Positions 54,652-63,753 of a stretch of 64,000 bases of DNA are shown in pieces. Made by a program: the position numbers and the translations under genes. Position 1 is the stretch's first letter. Each line of letters begins with the position of its first letter. The stretch comes from Variovorax sp. UMC13 (GTDB lineage: Bacteria > Pseudomonadota > Gammaproteobacteria > Burkholderiales > Burkholderiaceae_C): contig NZ_LZZW01000010.1 in assembly GCF_014170375.1 (NCBI RefSeq), positions 186,001 through 250,000 on the forward strand. Reading direction: 5' to 3'. The notes under the pieces were generated by a model. It was not told where the DNA came from. It made no database searches and saw only the letters and a list, made by a program, of their open reading frames with translations.

Positions 54652-55827
54652 TCAGCGCTTGCGGGCCTTGGCGGCCTTGGCCTTCTTCTGCGCGTCCTCG
54701 ATCGGCTTGAGCGGCTTCGGCGCCTTGCCGTTCTTGCCGGGCGCTTCCGCCGGCGGCACCTGCACCTCGGGCTTGTTGGTGTAGCTCGCGTTGCCCAGCC
54801 CGGTGCCGATGGTGAGGATGGCCCAGTGCCTGACGTCGCGCATGAAGGGCAGCTCGCTCAGGCCCTGCACCACCGCATCGTTGTGCAGCCGTGCGGTGGT
54901 GGGTGCGCCGCCGATGGTGGGCAGGCGCTTGCACAGTTCGCTGGGCAGATGGAAGGTGTCGCTCTCCCAGTCGCCCGGCAGGTTCTGGGTGCCGGCCGCG
55001 ATCGAGCCGTCGGTGCGGATGCGGCCCGGGCAGGCGATGCCGACGAAGGGCGCGAGCCGCACGCCCTTGGCCGCGCAGTGGTCGATCAGTTCCTGCAGCA
55101 TCTGCGCCAGCCGCTCGACCAGCCCGCTGCGGCTGGGCTTGTCGTCGGCATGGCGCCACTTCATGCGCCGCACCACCTTGGCCAGCGACAGGTCGGGCGC
55201 CTTGCGCAGCCGCGTCTTCACGATGCCGCAGCGAAGGTTGGTGCCGCCGATGTCGACCGCGAGGATCGCGTCGTAGGCCGCCAGCATGTCGGGCGGCACC
55301 AGGTGCACCCAGCCGATCAGGCCGCCGTCGTCGACCTCGTGCGACAGCCGCGCAAGCGGCACGCGCACCTTCATCTCCTGCAGGATCGCCGCAGCCTGCA
55401 GGATCGCGCGCTCGCCCACGTCGCTCTCGGGAAAGCCGCCGCCGATCACAATGCGCTCGACCTTCTGCCATGACGGCTCACGCAGGAAGCGGCGCGTGAC
55501 GTGCGCCAGTTCCTCGGCGAACTCCTCGATCGCGCCGTGCAGCACGTCGGAGGCTTCGGAACCGTTGCGCGTGAGCATGCGGTCGAGCGCCTTCTTGCTC
55601 AGGTCGCGCGACGGCTGCGGCCCCATCGGGTCCTCGCCGCCGTTCTTGCGCCGGCGCTTGCGCCACTGCTCGAGCAGGGCGCGGAAGGCGGTCTGGCTGG
55701 CCTGGTCGCCGGCAAAGCCGTCCTGGCTGTCTCGCACCTGCAGGCTGTAGCCGTCGACCAGCACCGAGGGGAGCTCGCGCGCGCCATGTTCGGCGGCAAG
55801 GTGGGACGGCACGGTCGATGGGGCCAT
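54652..55827 (-). CDS. ROK-like sugar kinase family protein with basic C-terminal tail
   Basis: A 391-residue protein with the sugar-kinase/actin-fold motifs ILAVDIGGTNLRCGIV (phosphate-1 loop) near residue 200, PFVGIACPGRI, and the adenosine-type TIGTGLGNASY near 340. It resembles ROK or glucokinase-type enzymes, but the first 190 residues are unusual for them, and the last ~45 are a Lys/Pro/Ala-rich tail ending KKAKAAKARKR. The ROK zinc-site CxCGxxGC motif is not visible, so it could be a diverged kinase. The ATG at 55827 has only a weak ribosome binding site. The substrate is unknown. Confidence 0.75.
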   Translation of the reverse strand: MAPSTVPSHLAAEHGARELPSVLVDGYSLQVRDSQDGFAGDQASQTAFRALLEQWRKRRRKNGGEDPMGPQPSRDLSKKALDRMLTRNGSEASDVLHGAIEEFAEELAHVTRRFLREPSWQKVERIVIGGGFPESDVGERAILQAAAILQEMKVRVPLARLSHEVDDGGLIGWVHLVPPDMLAAYDAILAVDIGGTNLRCGIVKTRLRKAPDLSLAKVVRRMKWRHADDKPSRSGLVERLAQMLQELIDHCAAKGVRLAPFVGIACPGRIRTDGSIAAGTQNLPGDWESDTFHLPSELCKRLPTIGGAPTTARLHNDAVVQGLSELPFMRDVRHWAILTIGTGLGNASYTNKPEVQVPPAEAPGKNGKAPKPLKPIEDAQKKAKAAKARKR

Positions 55828-55941
55828 GGGTGCTTTCGAAGGAAATGGGATGCATCGAATGTGGCCGCGATGGCCCCGCACACGCATCGGCGCGGCGCAC
55901 GAACGGCTGTAGGAGCGCGGCCTGACCGATACACTGGGCCG

Positions 55942-57474
55942 ATGCGCCTGCCCACGCTCCGCCATGTCTGGTGCCTCTTCATGGTCTGCCTGGGGATCGC
56001 CCTGAGCCTGCCTGCCTTGGCCCAGACCGAGCGCGACAGCCTGCGCATCGGCTCCAAGCGCTTCACCGAGTCCTACATCCTGGCCGAGCTGCTGGCCCAG
56101 AGCGCGGCGCCGCACACGGCCGCGCCGCCCGTGGTGCGCCAGGGGCTGGGCAACACCTCGATCGTCTACGAAGCGCTGCGCTCGGGCGCGATCGACCTGT
56201 ACGCCGAGTACACCGGCACCATCGCGCTCGAGATCCTGCAGGGCGCGGCCTCGATGACGCGCGAGGAGATGAACGCCCGGCTCGCGCCGCTGGGCCTGGG
56301 GGTGGCCATTCCGCTGGGCTTCAACGACGGCTACGCGCTGGCCATGCGCGCGGCCGATGCCGACCGGCTGCAGCTGCGCACCCTGAGCGACCTCGCGCGC
56401 CACCCCGAACTCAAGCTGGGCCTGTCGAACGAGTTCATCGGCCGCGCCGACGGCTGGCGGGGGCTGGCCGCGCGCTACGGCTTTGCGCAGAAGCCCACGG
56501 GCCTCGACCACGGCCTGGCCTACGACGCCATCGCCGCCAAGCAGGTCGACGTGATCGACATCTACACCACCGACGCCAAGATCGAGCACCTGGGCCTGCG
56601 CGTGCTGAGCGACGACCGCAGCTACTTCCCGCACTACGACGCGATCGTGCTGCACCGGCTCGACCTGCCGGCGCGGCTGCCGCAGGCCTGGGCCGCGGTG
56701 CAGAAGCTCGAGGGCCGCGTCGACGAGCGCGCCATGATCGCGATGAACGCGCGCGCCGAGCTGCAGGGCGCGGCCTTCGACACCATCGCGCGAGACTTCC
56801 TGGCCGGCGGCAGTGCCCCCTCGGCCCAGCGCGGCTTCGTGGCCAAGCTGTTCGGCGACGACCTGGGCCGGCTCGCGCGCCAGCACCTGCTGCTGGTCGC
56901 GGTGTCGGTGGGCCTGGCGATCCTGATCGCCGTGCCGATCGCGATCCTCGTGGCGCCGCATGCCCGCACCCGCGCCATGGTGCTGGGCGCCGCGGGCCTG
57001 CTGCAGACCGTGCCTTCGCTCGCGCTGCTGGCGGTGCTGATCTCGCTGCTCGGGATCATCGGCACCGGGCCGGCGCTGATCGCGCTCACGCTCTATTCGC
57101 TGCTGCCGATCATGCGCAACACCGTCACCGGCCTGGGCGAGGTGCGCAGCGGCCTGCGCGACGCGGGCACCGCGCTGGGCATGACGCCCGCGCAGAACCT
57201 GCGTCTGGTGGTGCTGCCGCTGGCCATGCCCACGCTGATCGCGGGCGTGCGCACCGCCACCGCGATCGCCATCGGCACCGCCACCATCGCGGCCTTCATC
57301 GGCGCGGGCGGCTTCGGCGAGCGCATCGTGACCGGGCTGGCGCTCAACGACCGGCAGCTGCTGCTGGCCGGGGCCCTGCCCGCGGCCGCGCTGGCGCTCG
57401 CGAGCGAGCTGGTGTTCGAGGCCATCGAGCGGCTGCTGGTGCGGCGCGCACCGACCCCGCCCGCGGCCGCCTAG
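55942..57474 (+). CDS. Fused osmoprotectant-type ABC binding protein/permease
   Basis: A 510-residue protein combining an N-terminal substrate-binding domain of the OpuC/OsmF type (after a signal peptide ending PALAQ; SLRIGSKRFTESYILAELLA at the start) with a C-terminal five- or six-helix permease from about residue 300, containing LRDAGTALGMTPAQNLRLVV, the ATPase-contact loop. Such fusions import glycine betaine, choline or related quaternary ammonium compounds. No ATPase gene is adjacent: its neighbours are a ROK-like gene and a Bug gene on the other strand. The ATG at 55942 begins the signal peptide. Confidence 0.88.
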   Translation: MRLPTLRHVWCLFMVCLGIALSLPALAQTERDSLRIGSKRFTESYILAELLAQSAAPHTAAPPVVRQGLGNTSIVYEALRSGAIDLYAEYTGTIALEILQGAASMTREEMNARLAPLGLGVAIPLGFNDGYALAMRAADADRLQLRTLSDLARHPELKLGLSNEFIGRADGWRGLAARYGFAQKPTGLDHGLAYDAIAAKQVDVIDIYTTDAKIEHLGLRVLSDDRSYFPHYDAIVLHRLDLPARLPQAWAAVQKLEGRVDERAMIAMNARAELQGAAFDTIARDFLAGGSAPSAQRGFVAKLFGDDLGRLARQHLLLVAVSVGLAILIAVPIAILVAPHARTRAMVLGAAGLLQTVPSLALLAVLISLLGIIGTGPALIALTLYSLLPIMRNTVTGLGEVRSGLRDAGTALGMTPAQNLRLVVLPLAMPTLIAGVRTATAIAIGTATIAAFIGAGGFGERIVTGLALNDRQLLLAGALPAAALALASELVFEAIERLLVRRAPTPPAAA

Positions 57475-57497
57475 CGGCTACTTGGCGGCCGCGGGCG
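57458..57497. terminator. Perfect 14-bp inverted repeat spanning both stop codons
   Basis: CGCCCGCGGCCGCC at 57458-57471 and its exact reverse complement at 57484-57497 enclose a 12-base loop that contains the TAG of the plus-strand gene and the TAG of the minus-strand gene. Both arms are coding on both sides (Pro-Ala-Ala codons). It may be a shared bidirectional terminator. Confidence 0.6.
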
Positions 57498-58479
57498 AAG
57501 AACCGACGAAGGCGCCCGATTGGGCCAGGGCCGCCACGCGCTCGCCTTCCTGCGCGATCACGCGGCGGAACGGCGCCGGGCCGCTCTCGGCCTCGCCCGG
57601 CCCCTGCGCCGCCAACAGCGCGAGCCGGCTCTTGAAGTCGGCGCTCGACACCACGGCCGTGAGCGCGCTCGTGAGCCTGGCCATGGCTTCGCCCGGCGTG
57701 CCCTTGGGCGCGAGCAGGCCGTTCCAGATGCTCAGGTCGAAGGCCGGCAGGCCGGCTTCGGCGAAGGTGGGGATCTCCGGATGCTGGGCGAGCCGCGCGC
57801 CGCCCGTGACCGCGATGGCCTTGACCCGGCCGTCCTTGTGCAGCGGCAGCATGGTCACGGTCTGGTCGATCACCGCGTCGATGGTGCCGGCCATCAGGTC
57901 GCTCAGCGCCGGGCCCGAGCCGCGGTACTGGATCATCTCGGCCTTCACCCCGGCCTGCTGCAGGAACAGCGCCTCGGCCAGGTGCGCGGTGGTGCCCGGG
58001 CCGCCCGAGCCGAAGTTGATCTTGCCCGGCGCCTTCTTCATCTTGTCGACCAGCGCGGGCAGCTGCGTCACGCCGGTCGCATTGCTCACCGACAGCACCA
58101 TCGGCACCTTGGCGATGATGCCGATCGGCTCCAGGTCGTTCGCCGGGCTGTAGGCCGACTTGGGGTAGAGATGCGGCAGGATCAGCAGCGACTGGTTGAT
58201 GAACAGCAGCACGCTGCCGTCGGCCGGCGAGCGCAGGAACTTCTGCATGCCGACCAGGCCGCCCGCGCCGGTGACGTTCTCCACCACCACCGAGCGCTCG
58301 AGCCGCGCCCCGAGCGCCGTCGCCGTGAGGCGCGCCAGCGCATCCGAGCTGCCGCCCGGGGGCACGGTGACGATCATCGTGATCGGGCGGTCGGCCGCGG
58401 CCTGCGCTTGCGCCTGCGACGTGGCGGCGACGCCGAGGCCGAGCGCGATGAGGGTGGTGAGGACGGATCTTCTGAACAC
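57478..58479 (-). CDS. Bug-family TTT substrate-binding protein
   Basis: A 333-residue periplasmic binding protein. The GTG at 58479 has an AAGGAGA ribosome binding site and begins the signal peptide (FRRSVLTTLIALGLGVAATS). DRPITMIVTVPPGGSSDALA and KINFGSGGPGTTAHLAEALF are the Bug/TctC signatures, followed by DLSIWNGLLAPKGTP. It is divergent from an isocitrate/isopropylmalate-type dehydrogenase gene, suggesting that the captured substrate is a hydroxy-dicarboxylate such as tartrate or malate; this is inferred from context only. Confidence 0.88.
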   Translation of the reverse strand: MFRRSVLTTLIALGLGVAATSQAQAQAAADRPITMIVTVPPGGSSDALARLTATALGARLERSVVVENVTGAGGLVGMQKFLRSPADGSVLLFINQSLLILPHLYPKSAYSPANDLEPIGIIAKVPMVLSVSNATGVTQLPALVDKMKKAPGKINFGSGGPGTTAHLAEALFLQQAGVKAEMIQYRGSGPALSDLMAGTIDAVIDQTVTMLPLHKDGRVKAIAVTGGARLAQHPEIPTFAEAGLPAFDLSIWNGLLAPKGTPGEAMARLTSALTAVVSSADFKSRLALLAAQGPGEAESGPAPFRRVIAQEGERVAALAQSGAFVGSSPAAAK

Positions 58480-58550
58480 TTGCTGTCTCCTTCGGTTCTG
58501 ATGTCTTGTGGCAATGTGCGGGCGTTGCCGCCAACACATCACATCAATTT

Positions 58551-58648
58551 ATCATACAAGTCCAGGCGAGAAGCTTCGACTTCGGGCGATGGCACCGGGA
58601 ATTACCCTCAGCAATCATCCAAAGTCGTCTGATATATTCATCATACAA
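58551..58648. promoter_or_regulatory. Direct repeats ATCATACAA, candidate regulator sites
   Basis: ATCATACAA occurs at 58551-58559 and 58640-58648 in the 203-bp gap between the divergent Bug and dehydrogenase genes. Each is followed by a short pyrimidine-flanked CTC/GTC. The sequence resembles half-sites of FCD-type GntR proteins, but no such regulator gene is adjacent. Confidence 0.35.
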
Positions 58649-58682
58649 CTCACCGGATTTCCACTCTCTCTTTCAAGCCACC

Positions 58683-59771
58683 ATGCAAACTTACGACATC
58701 GCGACCATCGAAGGCGACGGCATCGGACCCGAGGTCTGCCAGTCGGCCGTGTCGGTGCTCACCGAAGCCTGCGGCACCCAGCGCCTGCGCTTCACCCAGC
58801 TCGGCGGCGGCGCGGCGCACTACGTCAAGACCGGCGCGGTGCTGCCCGACGACACCTACGCCGCCTGCAAGGCTTCGCACGCGATCCTGCACGGCGCCGC
58901 GGGCCTGCCCGGCGTCACCTACGCCGACGGCACCGAGGTCGGCAACGACCTGCACCTGCAGCTGCGCTTCCGGCTCGACCTGTTCGCCAACGTGCGGCCG
59001 ATCCGGCTCTACAGCGGCGTGCAGTCGCCGCTGCGCGACTGGCAGCCGGGCCAGATCGACTACGTGATCGTGCGCGAGAACACCGAGGGCCTCTATGCGA
59101 GCCGCGGCGGCGGCATCAACCTGCGCGGCGAGGTCGCGACCGACACGCTGGTGGTCACGCGCAAGGGCGTGGAGCGGGTGGCGCGCTTCTGCTTCGAGCT
59201 GTCGCGCCGCCGCCAGGGCGCGCCGCGCGACGGCCAGCGCCGCGTGACGGTCTGCGACAAGGCCAACATCCTGCGCACCTACGCCTTCTTCCGCGCGGTC
59301 TGCGACGAGGTGGCGCGCGAGTACGACGACGTGCAGATCGACTACGCCTATGCCGACGCCATCACCGTGCACATGCTCAAGAAGCCCGACTTCTACGACG
59401 TGATCGTGGCCGAGAACATGTTCGGCGACATCATCTCGGACCTGGGCGCGGGCACCGTGGGCGGCCTGGGCATCGCGGCCTCGGCCGAACTCGGCGAGAC
59501 CCACGGCCTGTTCCAGGGCGCGCACGGCTCGGCCCCCGACATCGCGGGCCAGAACGCCGCCAGCCCGCTCGCGACCATCCTCTCGGGCGCGCTGATGCTG
59601 CGCTGGCTGGGCGAGCAGCACGGGGACGAGGCGCTGAGGCGCGATGCCGACCGCGTGGAGCAGGCGGTGGAAGCGGTGCTGGCCGCGGGCCAGACTGTGC
59701 CGCGCGACCTGGGCGGCAACGCCAGCTGCACCGAGATCACCGCGGCGGTGTGCCGGCAGCTAGCGCGCTGA
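58683..59771 (+). CDS. Isocitrate/isopropylmalate dehydrogenase family protein
   Basis: A 362-residue NAD(P)-dependent beta-decarboxylating dehydrogenase. TIEGDGIGPEV at the N-terminus, the substrate-contact loop DYVIVRENTEGLYASRGGG, and the metal-binding NMFGDIISDLGAG are diagnostic; HGSAPDIAGQN lies near the cofactor site. The family includes isopropylmalate, tartrate/D-malate, homoisocitrate and isocitrate dehydrogenases. The absence of leuCD neighbours and the divergent Bug protein favour a catabolic tartrate/malate-type role, not leucine synthesis. Confidence 0.88.
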   Translation: MQTYDIATIEGDGIGPEVCQSAVSVLTEACGTQRLRFTQLGGGAAHYVKTGAVLPDDTYAACKASHAILHGAAGLPGVTYADGTEVGNDLHLQLRFRLDLFANVRPIRLYSGVQSPLRDWQPGQIDYVIVRENTEGLYASRGGGINLRGEVATDTLVVTRKGVERVARFCFELSRRRQGAPRDGQRRVTVCDKANILRTYAFFRAVCDEVAREYDDVQIDYAYADAITVHMLKKPDFYDVIVAENMFGDIISDLGAGTVGGLGIAASAELGETHGLFQGAHGSAPDIAGQNAASPLATILSGALMLRWLGEQHGDEALRRDADRVEQAVEAVLAAGQTVPRDLGGNASCTEITAAVCRQLAR

Positions 59772-59774
59772 GCG

Positions 59775-60443
59775 CTAAGGAAATATCTGGCGCGCGGCAC
59801 CCGGCGCCCACGGCGGGTACTTCTGCGTCGCTTCGCGCCAGGTCTCGCTCGCGGTCAAGGTCGCGAGCCAGTTCACCAGCGCGGGCCAGGGCTGCGCCGC
59901 GAACCAGTCGGCATCGACCTGCGCGAACTGGCGCACGAAGGGCGCGATCGCCATGTCGGCCAGCGTGGGCCGGTCGCCGAACAGGTGCGAGCCCTGCACC
60001 AGGCGCTGGTCCAGGGCCTGCAGGAACAGCGCGCCCTCGGCCCGCTGCTGCAGCGCATCGACGCCTTCGAAGCGGTTCGGGTACTTGTAGCGGTCGAGCT
60101 GCTGCTTGAAGGCGCCGTCGCATTGCGCGACCAGCGCCAGCATGGTCTCGGGTGTTTCCTTCGGCGGCTGCAGCCAGGCCTGCGGATCATGGCGCGCCAG
60201 TGCCCACTGCATGATGTCCAGGCTCTGGTCGATCACCTGCCCGCCGGGCAGCACCAGCACCGGCACCGTGGCCTTGGGCGAGGCCTCGATCAGCGCCGCG
60301 GGCTTGTTTCGCAGCACCACCTCGCGCAGCTCGCAGCGCGTGCCGCTCGCAAGCAGCGCGAAGCGCGCCCGCATCGCATAGGGGCAGCGCCGGAAGGAAT
60401 AGAGCACCGGCAGCGCCGCGCTGCCCACGTCGGTCTCAGGCAA
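59775..60443 (-). CDS. Glutathione S-transferase family protein
   Basis: A protein of about 222 residues with a thioredoxin-like N-terminus carrying FRRCPYAMRARFAL, a Cys-Pro motif as in Grx2/omega-type transferases, and ATVPVLVLPGGQVIDQSLDI (the cis-Pro and glutathione-binding Ser region). The C-terminal helical domain contains LFGDRPTLADMAIAPFVRQF. The start is uncertain: a TTG at 60443 overlaps the aldehyde dehydrogenase stop, while a GTG at 60428 would also give a plausible N-terminus. It follows the aldehyde dehydrogenase in the same operon and may detoxify reactive carbonyls. Confidence 0.85.
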   Translation of the reverse strand: MPETDVGSAALPVLYSFRRCPYAMRARFALLASGTRCELREVVLRNKPAALIEASPKATVPVLVLPGGQVIDQSLDIMQWALARHDPQAWLQPPKETPETMLALVAQCDGAFKQQLDRYKYPNRFEGVDALQQRAEGALFLQALDQRLVQGSHLFGDRPTLADMAIAPFVRQFAQVDADWFAAQPWPALVNWLATLTASETWREATQKYPPWAPGAARQIFP

Positions 60444-61872
60444 GGGTGTAGGCCGTCTTCACCGTGGTGAAGAACTCCTGCGCGTAACGGCCCTGCTCGC
60501 GCGGGCCGTAGCTCGAGCCCTTGCGGCCGCCGAAGGGCACGTGGTAGTCCACGCCCGCGGTCGGCAGGTTGACCATCACCATGCCGGCCTGGCTGTGGCG
60601 CTTGAAGTGCGTCGCGTACTTCAGGCTGGTGGTCGCGATGCCCGCCGACAGGCCAAACTCGGTGTCGTTGGCCGTGGCCAGCGCCTCTTCATAGCCCTTG
60701 ACGCGGATCACGCTGGCCACCGGGCCGAACACCTCCTCGCGGTTGATGCGCATGCCTGCGCCCGACTCGCTGAACAGCGCGGGCGCCATGTAGAAGCCCT
60801 CGGTGTCGCGCTTCAGGCGCTCGCCGCCGACGGCCAGCACCGCGCCTTCGCTCTTGCCGATCTCGATGTAGCTCAGGTCCTGCTCGAGCTGGCTCAGGCT
60901 CGACACCGGGCCAATGTCCGTGCCCTGCGCCAGCGCGTCGCCGACCTTGATCTTCTCCATGCGGGCCTTCATGGCCGCGATGAACTGCGGGTAGATGCCG
61001 TCGGTGACGATCAGCCGGCTCGAGGCGGTACAGCGCTGGCCGGTGGAATAGAAGGCGCTCTGCACGCTGAGCTCCACTGCCTGCACGAGGTCGGCGTCGT
61101 CCAGGATCACCTGCGGGTTCTTGCCGCCCATCTCCAGCTGCACCTTCTTGTGGTTGGTGGCGCACTGGACCGCGATGCCGCGACCCACGCCCACCGAGCC
61201 GGTGAAGCTGATCGCGTGCACGCCCGGGTGCGCCACCAGCGCATTGCCGATCACGCTGCCGCGGCCCATCACCAGGTTGAACACGCCCGCCGGGATGCCC
61301 GAGCGGCTGATGATCTCGGCCAGCGCCCAGGCGCTGCCGGGCACCAGGTCGGCCGGCTTCAGCACCACGCAGTTGCCGAAGGCCAGCGCCGGTGCGATCT
61401 TCCAGGCGGGGATCGCGATCGGGAAGTTCCAGGGCGTGATCAGGCCCACCACGCCCACCGGTTCGCGCGTGATCTCGACGCCGATGTTCGGGCGCACCGA
61501 AGGCAGCGTCTCTCCCGACAGGCGCAGGCATTCGCCGGCGAAGAACTTGAAGATCTGGCCCGCGCGGGTGGCCTCGCCGATGCCTTCGGCGCGGGTCTTG
61601 CCCTCTTCACGCGCCAGCAGCATGCCCAGCTCTTCCTTGCGCGCCAGGATCTCGGTGCCGATCTTGTCGAGCGCGTCGGAGCGCGCCTGGATGCTGCCCG
61701 TGGCCCAGGCCGGAAAGGCCGCGGTGGCCGCGGCCACGGCCGCATCGACGTGCGATGCGTCGCCCTGCGTGTATTCGGCGATGGTGTCGCCCAGGTTCGA
61801 CGGGTTCAGGTTCGGGCTGTAGCTGTGGCCCTTCTTCCATTCGCCGCCGATCAGGTTGTCGTGTTGTTGCAT
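60436..61872 (-). CDS. NAD(P)-dependent aldehyde dehydrogenase, alpha-ketoglutarate semialdehyde type
   Basis: A 478-residue aldehyde dehydrogenase. PWNFPIAIPAWKIAPAL (oxyanion Asn), LEMGGKNPQVIL with the general-base Glu, and the catalytic Cys in FYSTGQRCTASSRLIV are present, with EEVFGPVASVIRV near residue 385. The N-terminal IGGEWKKGHSYSPNLNPSNLGD resembles 2,5-dioxovalerate (alpha-ketoglutarate semialdehyde) dehydrogenases of sugar-acid catabolism. The ATG at 61872 has GAGG upstream. The 204 bp upstream hold no gene. Alternative aldehyde substrates cannot be excluded. Confidence 0.9.
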   Translation of the reverse strand: MQQHDNLIGGEWKKGHSYSPNLNPSNLGDTIAEYTQGDASHVDAAVAAATAAFPAWATGSIQARSDALDKIGTEILARKEELGMLLAREEGKTRAEGIGEATRAGQIFKFFAGECLRLSGETLPSVRPNIGVEITREPVGVVGLITPWNFPIAIPAWKIAPALAFGNCVVLKPADLVPGSAWALAEIISRSGIPAGVFNLVMGRGSVIGNALVAHPGVHAISFTGSVGVGRGIAVQCATNHKKVQLEMGGKNPQVILDDADLVQAVELSVQSAFYSTGQRCTASSRLIVTDGIYPQFIAAMKARMEKIKVGDALAQGTDIGPVSSLSQLEQDLSYIEIGKSEGAVLAVGGERLKRDTEGFYMAPALFSESGAGMRINREEVFGPVASVIRVKGYEEALATANDTEFGLSAGIATTSLKYATHFKRHSQAGMVMVNLPTAGVDYHVPFGGRKGSSYGPREQGRYAQEFFTTVKTAYTLA

Positions 61873-62076
61873 GGTCTCGTCCTCGGGTGGATGGGGAAGC
61901 GCGCCGGCATGCCGTGCGCGGGGGCGGTCAGGGGGGTCGGCAAGCTTAACGCGGGCCTGCGGCGAACAGGCTTCGCCCGCCCCCATCCCCCACGCCCGGG
62001 AGGTGGAATCGACGCTCGGCCGGCAGCCACGGGCTGCCGCAGCACGGTGCCCTGCGACGCCTCTTCCCGACGGCGG

Positions 62077-63753
62077 CTACAGCAGGCTGGAGATCAGCTG
62101 CACCGTCACCTGGTAGTTGCGATGGGTCTGCGGCACGTCGTCCAGGCCGTAGCCCAGGGTCATGCGCAGGCTGGTGCGCTTGCCGATCGCGGCGTTCAGG
62201 CCCCAGCCGATGCCGGTGAGCTTTTCGCTCGGCGCCAGCAGCGAGGCCGGCGGGCGGTAGGGCGAGGTGCGGCCGTGGTCGACGAAGAAGAAGCCGGTGG
62301 CGGCGACAGTCTGCGAGCCCAGCGTGGTGTTGACCAGCGGATGGTGCAGCTCGACGTTGAGCGCATAGCCCTCATCGCCCGAGAACGCGCCCACCGGATA
62401 GCCGCGCACGCTGCCCTCGCCGCCCAGGAAGAACTGCTCGCCCGAGGGCAGGTTCTTGTCGCGCGCCCACTGGCCGCCCAGGCTGGTGCGCAGCGAGAAG
62501 CCGGGCGTGAGGCCCTGGTTGTAGCGCACCGAGGCGCGGTCGACCTGGTATTTGATGCGCTCGAACAGCACCGTGGCATCGGTCCAGTACTTGATGTAGC
62601 TGGCGGTCACCGAGCTGGTGTCCGCGGCCCACTGCCATTCCATGCCCAGGCTGCGGTCCTTGCTGTCGGTGCGCTGCAGGAACACGTCGTCGATGTAGTT
62701 GCTGCTGATGCGCCGCTTGGTGCCCGCCACCACGTCCCATTGCGAGCTGGCATCGATCCACACCGGCTGGCGCAGCGACAGCACGTGCGCGCGCGAGTTG
62801 CCGGTGATGTTCAAGCTCGACAGCGCGCCGTACTTGATGGCCGTGCGGTCCTCGTAGAAGCCCAGGCTGAGCCGGCCGCCGTAGCGGTTGATCGGTATCG
62901 CGTAGCTGGCGGCGCGGCTGTCCTGGCCGCGGGCGCGCGTGTACGACAGCGAGACCTCGTCGCGCCAGCCCAGCAGGCTGCGGTTGCGGTACGACAGGCC
63001 GGCGCGCCATTCGCCGGTGAGCTTGCTGCCCATGTTGTCGACCGTGGCCAGCAGCTCATGCTTGGGCGGCTCGATCACGGCCACGCGCAGGTCGGTGGTG
63101 CCGAAGTTTTCGCCGGGCAGCAGGTCGGCCTGCAGCCGAACGTCGTTGGTGCGGTTGAACCAGACCAGGCCCTGCTCGAGCTTGTCGAGGTCGACCAGCT
63201 GGCCGGCCTGCAGGCCCAGGCGCGGCGTGATGAACTCGGCGCTGGTCGAGGCATTGCCCTCGATCAGCACCTTGCCCACGCGGCCCTCGACCAGGCGCAC
63301 CTCGATCACGCCCGCAGTCACGTCCTGCTGCGGGATCGTGGCCAGCGCGGTGACCACGCCCTTCTCCTTGTAGAGCGCGTTCACGCGGTCGGCCAGCTGC
63401 TGCAGCTCGGCCAAGGTGACCTGCCGGCCGCGGTAGTCGGCGGCGATGGCCTCCAGCGCGGGCGCGGCCAGGATCTCCGACGGCGAGAAGCGGATCTCCT
63501 TGACCGCCACGCGCACGCCGCTGCCGGTGAGCGGCGCGGGCGTGCTCGGCGCGGCCGGCCGGATCAGCGGCTGCGCGGGCTGCTGCAGTTCGCGCTCGGC
63601 CTCGCGCCGGCGCTGCTCCGACTCGATCTGGCGCTGCTGCAGCGCGCCCGCATCGGCCGCCGGCGGCAGCACCAGGGGCGGGACAGGCACGGACTGGGCG
63701 GCGGCCTGGACAACGGCCAGGGCCGCCAGGGCCGTGACGGAAAAACGAATCAT
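62077..63753 (-). CDS. Two-partner secretion transporter TpsB (ShlB/FhaC/HecB family)
   Basis: A 558-residue outer-membrane protein. A signal peptide (RFSVTALAALAVVQAAAQ) precedes a Pro-rich, Gln/Glu-rich helix (about 35-75) and two POTRA-like domains (VRVAVKEIRFSPSEILAAP, then IEVRLVEGRVGKVLIEGN). The barrel follows from about 240, with the Omp85-superfamily lid-lock motif SVRGYPVGAFSGDEG near 450. The C-terminus is ...ISSLL, lacking the usual final Phe. The ATG at 63753 overlaps the stop of the upstream, cut-off gene (ATGA). By family it exports a large TpsA exoprotein. Confidence 0.9.
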   Translation of the reverse strand: MIRFSVTALAALAVVQAAAQSVPVPPLVLPPAADAGALQQRQIESEQRRREAERELQQPAQPLIRPAAPSTPAPLTGSGVRVAVKEIRFSPSEILAAPALEAIAADYRGRQVTLAELQQLADRVNALYKEKGVVTALATIPQQDVTAGVIEVRLVEGRVGKVLIEGNASTSAEFITPRLGLQAGQLVDLDKLEQGLVWFNRTNDVRLQADLLPGENFGTTDLRVAVIEPPKHELLATVDNMGSKLTGEWRAGLSYRNRSLLGWRDEVSLSYTRARGQDSRAASYAIPINRYGGRLSLGFYEDRTAIKYGALSSLNITGNSRAHVLSLRQPVWIDASSQWDVVAGTKRRISSNYIDDVFLQRTDSKDRSLGMEWQWAADTSSVTASYIKYWTDATVLFERIKYQVDRASVRYNQGLTPGFSLRTSLGGQWARDKNLPSGEQFFLGGEGSVRGYPVGAFSGDEGYALNVELHHPLVNTTLGSQTVAATGFFFVDHGRTSPYRPPASLLAPSEKLTGIGWGLNAAIGKRTSLRMTLGYGLDDVPQTHRNYQVTVQLISSLL

